A stretch of 64,000 nucleotides of DNA, taken from the NCBI GenBank assembly GCA_016870095.1, contig VGCI01000005.1, forward strand, positions 50,001-114,000, read 5' to 3'. The translations under genes were made by a program, and so were the position numbers. Below are positions 57,710 through 64,000 of the stretch, in pieces. This stretch comes from Alphaproteobacteria bacterium (GTDB lineage Bacteria > Pseudomonadota > Alphaproteobacteria > Paracaedibacterales > VGCI01). How positions within the stretch are numbered: position 1 is the stretch's first letter; every line of letters starts with the position of its first letter. The notes beneath the pieces are model-generated. The model was not told the DNA's origin. It did not search any database and was given only the letters and a program-made list of their open reading frames with translations.

Positions 57710-58868
57710 CGAGATCTTGATTTTCATGGGAGAGTTGAGGATATAGCGGTAAACTAAATATTCGATTTCCTATAGATTCTGCATGAGGAAAATCTCCTTC
57801 TTTCCACCCATAAGTTTTCCGGTAAAAAGGATAAAGGTGAGCGGCTCGGTAGTGAAGTCCTGTACCAATATTTCTATTTTTTAAAGTTTGCATAACTTCA
57901 TCTCGACTTTTGTGATTTGTGAGAGGAGCAAAGAGATGCCATGCATGACGGTGTGAGTATGACGGAGTTGCAGGGAGTGTTAACCCCCCACAATTTTTCA
58001 AACTTTCTTGATAGCGTTGAACTAAGGTTGTTCTCTGCTCAATGAATGAATTGAGGCTTTTTAACTGATGGATGCCAATTGCGGCTTGTAAGTCCATCAT
58101 ATTTGCTTTGTGGCCTGGGCAAACAATTTCATAGTCTTGTGAACCTGATTTACCAAACCGATTCCAGGCTTCCCGGTCCATTCCATGAAAACGCAAAAGG
58201 GCAATTTTTTTCGCAAAAGCATCATCGCGAGTGGTGATGCATCCTCCTTCACCCGTGGTCATATTTTTGTTGGGATGGAAACTGAAGACTTGAATATCAC
58301 CAAAGCTTCCAATGCGGCGGCCTTTATATTCGGTTCCGATTGCATGAGCAGCATCTTCAATAACTCTGAGATTATGTTTGTTCGCTAATTCGTAGATAGG
58401 ATCTAAATCTACGGGCAATCCCGCAAAATGCACAGGCATAATGGCTTTGGTGCGTGATGTAATTTTAGAGGCAATCTGCTTTACATCTATGTTGTACGTG
58501 CCGGGCTCCACATCAACTAAGACTGGCTTAAGACCATTAAGATGGATAACGTTTAAAGTAGCAGCAAAGGTCATTGGGGTTGTAATAATTTCATCCCCTT
58601 TTTCAAATGCCAGAGCTTGTAGGGCTAAGTCTAGACCTATTGTTGCTGAAGTGACGGTAAGGGCGTGTGGTGCTTGACAATAGGTGCGCAAATCTTCTTC
58701 AAATTGTGCAACTTTTGGTCCGGTCGTAATCCAACCTGATCGAAGTGTTGCAACGACGTCTGCAATGGCTTCTTCGCTGATTGTGGGTCGTGAAAAAGGA
58801 AGGAACTCGGAAAATTCCTTTTTGGAAGGAGTATTTTGGGTATCAGTTTGTATAGGCTTAACACTCAT
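57678..58868 (-). CDS. DegT/DnrJ/EryC1/StrS aminotransferase, ArnB-like
   Basis: This PLP-dependent sugar aminotransferase (396 residues) shows PFSRPTISEEAIADVV, GWITTGPKVAQFE, VTSATIGLDLALQAL, DAAHAIGTEYKGR and the cofactor Lys in FSFHPNKNMTTGEGG. The order resembles ArnB, which makes UDP-L-Ara4N. It is encoded 13 bases downstream of an ArnT-like transferase, and the pairing supports a lipid-A amino-sugar role. ArnA, ArnC and ArnD are not in the window. Confidence 0.85.
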   Translation of the reverse strand: MSVKPIQTDTQNTPSKKEFSEFLPFSRPTISEEAIADVVATLRSGWITTGPKVAQFEEDLRTYCQAPHALTVTSATIGLDLALQALAFEKGDEIITTPMTFAATLNVIHLNGLKPVLVDVEPGTYNIDVKQIASKITSRTKAIMPVHFAGLPVDLDPIYELANKHNLRVIEDAAHAIGTEYKGRRIGSFGDIQVFSFHPNKNMTTGEGGCITTRDDAFAKKIALLRFHGMDREAWNRFGKSGSQDYEIVCPGHKANMMDLQAAIGIHQLKSLNSFIEQRTTLVQRYQESLKNCGGLTLPATPSYSHRHAWHLFAPLTNHKSRDEVMQTLKNRNIGTGLHYRAAHLYPFYRKTYGWKEGDFPHAESIGNRIFSLPLYPQLSHENQDLVIEILHEILK

Positions 58869-58881
58869 GGATTTCGTTTCC

Positions 58882-60543
58882 TTATTTATTTGAAATTAAC
58901 ATGTTATTCTGGCTTACGCCTAAGCTTTTATAATGGAAGTTTGGTTGTCGTTTGGTCAGTTGAGAAATTTCTTTAATCTGTGAAACAATGAGAAAACGTA
59001 TATCACTATTCCAAAGTTTTAAAAACTGATCTTCATTGACCATCCATTTAGAGCAGTCTTCTACTTCACAGCCAAATTCCAATTCTCCTTTTGTGTCAAT
59101 AACCATAACGGTTTGGTTAGTGTAGACAGGTAAATCTTGATAGTAATTTTTATAGCATCCAATTACATCACCTGGCTTCTTTAGGGTTTGAATAATTTGA
59201 GCTAACGGTTTTATGGAAGGACGTTGGAGTTCTGGTGTCAGATGAATAACAACGGCAATAAAGAGAATAGCCACGAATCGTACCATGTTTAACGCTACTT
59301 TGATCTGGTTTTTATAAAGACAAAATTGTGTTATGAGACCTGTAATCATTAGGACGATAGCAAAAGTTGTAAAATCTATCCAGAGGTAGGGCCTGTGATC
59401 AATTAACTGCGGTAGTAGCCAAAGAGTTATCAAACCAATAAGACTCATTATCTCTAAGACGAAGGAAAATACTTTAAGGTTAAAGCGTGCTAACCTATGA
59501 GATTCCGGTTGAATTAATTTTGTCCAGTAGATACCCAATATAAGCGCCAGCGGCGTAAAACAGGGTAAAACATAAGGCACAAGTTTAGAATTTGATATGG
59601 AAAAGAAGGCAAATGTCCAGCCAGCCCAAATGAGAAGAAAAATAGTCGTATCCCGCTTTTCCTGTGATGGTTGCATTTTTACACTATCCTTTATGGCATT
59701 TAGAAGAAATATTGCCCAAGGGAATAGTCCGAGCAATATAACGGGTACGAAGAAATAAAAGGGCTGCGTGCGAAGGTGCATAGATGTTGTGTAGCGATAG
59801 AAATGCTCAATTACAAAGTATTTGTAAGCAAATTCGGGGTTTTTTAGGCTTGCTAAAATATGCCAAGGCGCGGCTATAGCTAAAAAAAGAAGGATACCTG
59901 ACGGCATATAGGCCGGCCATAAATCTTTCCATCGCCTTGTTAGTGTAGCCCAAATAAGAATGACGGGACCAGAAATAGCCAAAGCCATGAGGCCCTTAGT
60001 GAGGACAGCGAGAGCAGAAAATCCATAAAATGCCCATGCCCATAATCTTCGTCTTGCACTTGCAGGCGTTTGCACAGTCAAAAGAAATGAAAATAAACTT
60101 AAGGTGATGAGCGTTGTGACGGCCATGTCCAATATAATGAGTCGACTTAATGCGTAATAGAGGGGGCTGGTTGCAAGAATAAAACACGCTGCCATTCCTA
60201 TTTTGGGCGTGTAAATTTTACGGCCGAACCAATAGGTTGCAACACATCCAATTAATCCAAATAACAGACAGCTAATACGCATAGCCCATTCGTGAAGGCC
60301 AAATAATTTAATATTTGCCGCCTGGATCCAATAAAATAGGGCAGGTTTTTCAAAGTATTTTACGCCATTTAATCTCGGTGTAACATAGTCACCAGTTGAA
60401 ACCATTTCACGAGGAATTTCAACATATCGACCTTCATCAGGCGTTGCAAAAGGGCGATTTCCGATAAGCAAGCCAAACCAAATGGTAAGGATGGGAATAA
60501 TCCAAAACCAAGAAGATTCGGTAATGTATTGAATTTTTTTCAT
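58882..60543 (-). CDS. ArnT-like glycosyltransferase (family 39/83)
   Basis: The 553-residue membrane protein has around twelve spans and the ArnT/PMT-type N-terminal loop (RPFATPDEGRYVEIPREMV with the acidic residues), YVTPRLNGVKYFEKPALFYW, and a periplasmic C-terminal domain. ArnT transfers L-Ara4N from undecaprenyl phosphate to lipid A, which lowers binding of cationic peptides. It is first in an operon with the ArnB-like gene. Confidence 0.85.
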   Translation of the reverse strand: MKKIQYITESSWFWIIPILTIWFGLLIGNRPFATPDEGRYVEIPREMVSTGDYVTPRLNGVKYFEKPALFYWIQAANIKLFGLHEWAMRISCLLFGLIGCVATYWFGRKIYTPKIGMAACFILATSPLYYALSRLIILDMAVTTLITLSLFSFLLTVQTPASARRRLWAWAFYGFSALAVLTKGLMALAISGPVILIWATLTRRWKDLWPAYMPSGILLFLAIAAPWHILASLKNPEFAYKYFVIEHFYRYTTSMHLRTQPFYFFVPVILLGLFPWAIFLLNAIKDSVKMQPSQEKRDTTIFLLIWAGWTFAFFSISNSKLVPYVLPCFTPLALILGIYWTKLIQPESHRLARFNLKVFSFVLEIMSLIGLITLWLLPQLIDHRPYLWIDFTTFAIVLMITGLITQFCLYKNQIKVALNMVRFVAILFIAVVIHLTPELQRPSIKPLAQIIQTLKKPGDVIGCYKNYYQDLPVYTNQTVMVIDTKGELEFGCEVEDCSKWMVNEDQFLKLWNSDIRFLIVSQIKEISQLTKRQPNFHYKSLGVSQNNMLISNK

Positions 60544-60768
60544 GACTTATTCATAAGCTTACCCTATGTGGGATGCAAGACTTTTCAAGCCTATTGTGAC
60601 AAAATTGGCTATTTAGAGGCAAATTGAAAAGTCTGACGTTATGTCACATAGCATTAGCTCTGCTATGCATGTAATTAATACCTACCATGCTATTTTTAAT
60701 GTGTTGCTGGTCGGAAAGTGGACTGGGGTTTTGGTTAGAAATATATCTTAACTTATCAGGAGTGTATA

Positions 60769-61800
60769 ATGATTCCATGTTGTTTTCACCCTACGCGTAT
60801 TATAATTTTGAATGATTCAAAAGAACTACTCGATAGTCTGAATCAACAATTATCAAGATCTCATATGACTTTAGACTTCTTTGAAAATTCAGACAAAGCT
60901 CTACATTATATTAATGAAATATATCAACATGAGCCTTTCTATAATCGATATCGCGAACTAAAAGAAAATCGGGTAAAAAGCAAATCTAGGGTGAAAACTC
61001 ATATTGTTGACACGCATAATGAGATATACCGTCCTCAAAGATTTGATGAAATTTCTACCGTCGTTATTCGTCAAATTCCATCTCAGATTCCCTTGAAGAA
61101 CATCAATGAAATGACCGGGTTGGAATTTTTTGGAAAGATTGATAACCCTCATGTCCAGAAAATTCTCTTAATAAATGATGACAATCAAGAGCTAGCACAG
61201 CAAGCCTTAGAAAAAGGTGATATTGACGACTATTTGGTAGATACTGACTTTAATTGGCTTGAGACATTCTACCAAAAATTGCAGGAGTCTCAATGGCAGT
61301 ACTTTAATAAATTATCAAAAATTTTTTTTGAAAAAGTTCGCCCAGGGCATGTCAATGAATACGCTTTAAACGATCCTAACTTTCAAAAATTCTTCAAAAC
61401 AATTATAGAAAATTACGGTTTCACAGAAGCGTATTTGTGTGAAACGACGGGCAGTTATTTGTTTTTGGATGAACAAGCACAAGATCATGGATTGGTTGTA
61501 AATATTGGCGATCAACTTGATAATTGGGCGCGTACAGGTCAAGCAAAGGGTATTAACACACCGCTTTTAAAAGAACTTAAAGATCGAAAGAAAATGATGT
61601 GCTATCACGCATCCGTTGATGGTGGGGAACCAGACAAAAGTCATTGGGATATTTATGCACATCCTGCCAAAACAATACAAGGGAAGGGGCGATCTTACTA
61701 TTACGCGTTTGCCCCAAATTTATATGATATTGATGTGGCACGTATCTTGCCTTTTGAAGAATATCGTGATCAGCAGCGTAAAATAGGTCGTTATCATTAA
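60769..61800 (+). CDS. Degenerate response-regulator-like protein
   Basis: The N-terminal half looks like a receiver domain (TRIIILNDSKELLDSLNQQL; TGLEFFGKI; VQKILLINDDNQELAQQALEKGDIDDYLV). The strand that should end in the phospho-accepting Asp reads TVVIRQIPSQ, with an insertion before the following segment, so phosphorylation at the usual site is unlikely. The C-terminal half (about 160-343) holds aromatic and acidic segments (FFKTIIENYGFTEAYL; HWDIYAHPAKTI) without a DNA-binding motif I recognise. A GGAG site precedes the ATG. It is a lone gene with a terminator. Confidence 0.6.
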   Translation: MIPCCFHPTRIIILNDSKELLDSLNQQLSRSHMTLDFFENSDKALHYINEIYQHEPFYNRYRELKENRVKSKSRVKTHIVDTHNEIYRPQRFDEISTVVIRQIPSQIPLKNINEMTGLEFFGKIDNPHVQKILLINDDNQELAQQALEKGDIDDYLVDTDFNWLETFYQKLQESQWQYFNKLSKIFFEKVRPGHVNEYALNDPNFQKFFKTIIENYGFTEAYLCETTGSYLFLDEQAQDHGLVVNIGDQLDNWARTGQAKGINTPLLKELKDRKKMMCYHASVDGGEPDKSHWDIYAHPAKTIQGKGRSYYYAFAPNLYDIDVARILPFEEYRDQQRKIGRYH

Positions 61801-61805
61801 TATCC

Positions 61806-61842
61806 AAGCACCTTACAATTATGATCGATAAAGTGCTTTTTT
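61806..61842 (+). terminator. Intrinsic terminator after the receiver-like gene
   Basis: AAGCAC and GTGCTT form a stem, extended by two more pairs next to a bulged C, and are followed by a run of T. The stem starts 6 bases after the stop codon. The loop is long, so strength is moderate. Confidence 0.55.
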
Positions 61843-62095
61843 CAGATTTCAAGGTCTAATGTTATTACAAAGCTTAGTTTTAATTCGCTGGCGCTCATAT
61901 TTTAGCAGATTGACACTTCCTCACATAATTTCATAGATTCAATAATGGTAATAGAATCATATTTATGCCTTTAAATTTTTGTTAGGTCTGTTTCTTTAAA
62001 TTAAAAATTTAGAGAAAAAGAATGGCTAATTTTTAAGTGAATATAAATTATTTGAGTAGTGTAAATTCTTTGAATATTAGGGATTTTGATAAAGA

Positions 62096-64000
62096 ATGAT
62101 TAAGCTGCTCCAATTAATTGGTCTAATTATTTGCTCAATATCTGTATATTATTTACTGGACCTGCAGTGGAAACAATTTTCGTCATTTTCCATAGGGGAA
62201 ATACTTTTCGTTTTTAATGCAATTCTTGCGCTCTTTTTGTTAAATTTTTATATTGTTTCTTTGCGACTTTATTTTCTTTATCGTCAATTTGGCTATAAAT
62301 TAAAATTTAGCGAAGCTTGTGACGCGAGTCTTTCTGGACAACTTTCAAACCTATTTTTTATCCCGTTTGTAGGGTCGATGATGGGTCAAAAGTCTCGACT
62401 CTCTACAAAGAATATTCCTAATACACTCATTGCATTTGCGGTTGTTTATGAACGACTTTTTGTCAGCATTATTGGCGTAGTATTGTCCCTCATTAGCTGT
62501 GTTCTTTTATTTAAACCATCCCTATCATATTACATAAGTCAATATTCTCGACTTATCGAAGCTTTAGTGGTTTTTGTAGGGGTAGTGCTTATCTTTATCC
62601 TACAAGGCTTTAATAAACATGAAGCAAAATTAGCTAAATCATTTTTTATAAAAAGGTCTTTGAAATATTTTGGGATAATGACATTGATAACAAGTATCGG
62701 TTGGCTTGTTGTTGGTTCTTCATTTATCGTTGGTATTGCCATATTCAATAAATTATTTCCAACGGCATCTTATGTGGGAGGAGGTATCGTAACGAGTTTT
62801 CTCGCCAGTTTGCCGATTAGTGTTAATGGATGGGGAATAAGAGAGCTTGCGTCAATAAAGGTTTTTGGTGAGTTAGGCGTAAAACATGATACGGCACTTC
62901 TAGTTTCACTGTTGGTTGGTATTTCTTCAGTTTTGGCTATCTTATTATTATATGGAATAAAGATCCTTATATATTCCAAGTATTATACAAAAGTCAAAAA
63001 TGCTTTTGGAAAATCCAGAGATGACCGAGAAGCAAAATTAGGAAAAAATTTGTTCTCACAAATACTTATCCATCCCTTAAAAAGGGATCAAAAAAATGTA
63101 TTAAATTCTTTTATATCATCCTTACGGGTAAAAACTGTTATTGGTTTAATGGGGTATCTTGTTGCTTTTTTGATATTGTTTCAATTTCGAATTCACTATG
63201 AAATTTATTCAATAACTGTAAATCTTGCCGATATTTTCGCCTACGCGGCTCTTTTTATATTTGTTTCAGAAATTATGTGGTCCAATAAAACACTAGATTT
63301 TTCTCTACCTAACGTACAAAAATTTTTAATAATTATTACTGGTATTCTGACATTATCACTCCTAATTGGTATAATGAATTTTGGCTTAACACACTGGGCC
63401 CTTTTGTCTCGCTATTTTGGATGGTTTTGCCTAGTTGGATATTTTTCTATTGGTGTTTTATGTCGATTTTATATTAATGACCAATTTAATAAACGCCTCA
63501 TTGATATACTTATACTTTCCATAACGACAATCTTATTGGTCAAACATGGGCTATATCTTTTAAAAGTAGTGCCTATTTTTAAAAATCTTGTTTTGGATCA
63601 TAATCTTGACGGGTATGCTCTGAACAGAAATGCTTTTGCATTTCAATTGCTGACCATTTCTTTATTTCACTTTATCCGGGGGCGGGATGATGGGAATAAA
63701 AGCATTATGCCAAATCGGCACTCTCTGCATTTAGGACTTATTCTTGCTGGAATAATTATGACTGCCTCTCGATCAGCCATAATAACATGTGTATTTTTAA
63801 TCTTAGTCTATAGTTTAATTCGTGCCATTAACTTTCGCCAGCTTATTCGATATACCTTATCAAGCTTCTTGGGTTTAATTCTTTTATTAGGTCTAAGGTT
63901 TGCATCAAATCTATCTTTGTCTGGGTTTCATTTATTATATTTATCACCTCCTTCAATAAATATTTCTATGGATTCTTCAATACAAGAGCGAATATATACA
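62096..64000 (+). CDS. Fusion membrane protein: LPG-synthase/flippase-like domain plus O-antigen-ligase-like domain (runs off the window)
   Basis: An uninterrupted frame of 635 codons opens at the ATG at 62096 and continues past the window end. Residues 1 to about 310 have the eight-helix layout of LPG_synthase_TM/UPF0104 proteins with SVNGWGIRELAS (243-254), comparable to the GWGxRE-type motif of that family. After a charged linker, residues 350-635 are a second multi-span region with GYALNRNAFAFQLL (506-519) and MTASRSA (555-561), features of O-antigen ligase/polymerase (Wzy_C) proteins. The two parts could flip and join a glycan. Stop codon and full length are not visible. Confidence 0.7.
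   Translation, partial: MIKLLQLIGLIICSISVYYLLDLQWKQFSSFSIGEILFVFNAILALFLLNFYIVSLRLYFLYRQFGYKLKFSEACDASLSGQLSNLFFIPFVGSMMGQKSRLSTKNIPNTLIAFAVVYERLFVSIIGVVLSLISCVLLFKPSLSYYISQYSRLIEALVVFVGVVLIFILQGFNKHEAKLAKSFFIKRSLKYFGIMTLITSIGWLVVGSSFIVGIAIFNKLFPTASYVGGGIVTSFLASLPISVNGWGIRELASIKVFGELGVKHDTALLVSLLVGISSVLAILLLYGIKILIYSKYYTKVKNAFGKSRDDREAKLGKNLFSQILIHPLKRDQKNVLNSFISSLRVKTVIGLMGYLVAFLILFQFRIHYEIYSITVNLADIFAYAALFIFVSEIMWSNKTLDFSLPNVQKFLIIITGILTLSLLIGIMNFGLTHWALLSRYFGWFCLVGYFSIGVLCRFYINDQFNKRLIDILILSITTILLVKHGLYLLKVVPIFKNLVLDHNLDGYALNRNAFAFQLLTISLFHFIRGRDDGNKSIMPNRHSLHLGLILAGIIMTASRSAIITCVFLILVYSLIRAINFRQLIRYTLSSFLGLILLLGLRFASNLSLSGFHLLYLSPPSINISMDSSIQERIYT

Noticed and set aside
62539-62979. Two minus-strand frames of about 69 codons each
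   Set aside because: Both lie inside the long plus-strand membrane-protein gene, lack ribosome sites and have shadow-like composition.

Overview
The window reads as a chromosome segment of an A+T-rich alphaproteobacterium, most likely an obligate or facultative intracellular one of the Holosporales/Rickettsiales kind. The clues are a TrcR/DUF1013 cell-cycle regulator, alphaproteobacterial gene orders (gatCAB; gpmI-envC-ctpA-yibQ-rppH; yfgM-like-bamB-der; fabD-fabG-acpP-fabF), a long isocitrate dehydrogenase, and many lone genes for secreted proteins with eukaryote-facing folds. The taxonomic placement is inference; the gene calls rest on motifs visible in the sequence.

Layout. 1-2.4 kb: a secreted methyltransferase-ankyrin protein and a small secreted protein. 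2.4-20.7 kb: housekeeping, with ligA, xth, gatCAB, tRNA-Glu, an M23 endopeptidase, trcR, two tandem MFS transporters, a tightly overlapped envelope operon (gpmI to rppH) and a stand-alone EAL protein. 21-32.3 kb: the fatty-acid block fabD-fabG-acpP-fabF and a UDP-sugar epimerase, set among four lone secreted proteins: an unknown, a GNAT fold, a DxGH nuclease-like protein and another unknown. 32.6-36.2 kb: a small genomic island inserted in tRNA-Arg(CCT), bounded by a 46-bp repeat of the tRNA 3' half. It holds a DUF2971 gene broken by an amber codon, a RelE/HigA-type toxin-antitoxin pair, a gene remnant and an APH(9)-like phosphotransferase, but no integrase.

36.3-54 kb: a secreted kinase-fold protein overlapping a rhodanese gene, MAPEG, tRNA-His, L,D-transpeptidase, icd, murI-alr, apaG, yfgM-like-bamB-der, ispG, a polar amino-acid ABC transporter, FKBP and parE. 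54-61.8 kb: rpmI-rplT, an isovaleryl-CoA-dehydrogenase-like gene, a small Cys-rich lipoprotein gene, a lytic transglycosylase, an ArnB-like/ArnT-like lipid-A sugar pair and a degenerate receiver protein. From 62096 a very long membrane-protein gene runs off the window end. It fuses an LPG-synthase-type flippase domain to an O-antigen-ligase-like domain.

Several genes act on one theme, the envelope: peptidoglycan precursor racemases (murI, alr), cross-linking and cleavage (L,D-transpeptidase, M23, EnvC-like, SLT, CtpA), outer membrane assembly (BamB) and surface-glycan or lipid-A changes (epimerase, ArnB/ArnT-like, flippase-ligase fusion). The second theme is a scattered set of Sec-exported candidate effectors, some with nuclear-localisation-like basic clusters behind the signal peptide. 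No CRISPR array, insertion sequence or rRNA operon was seen.
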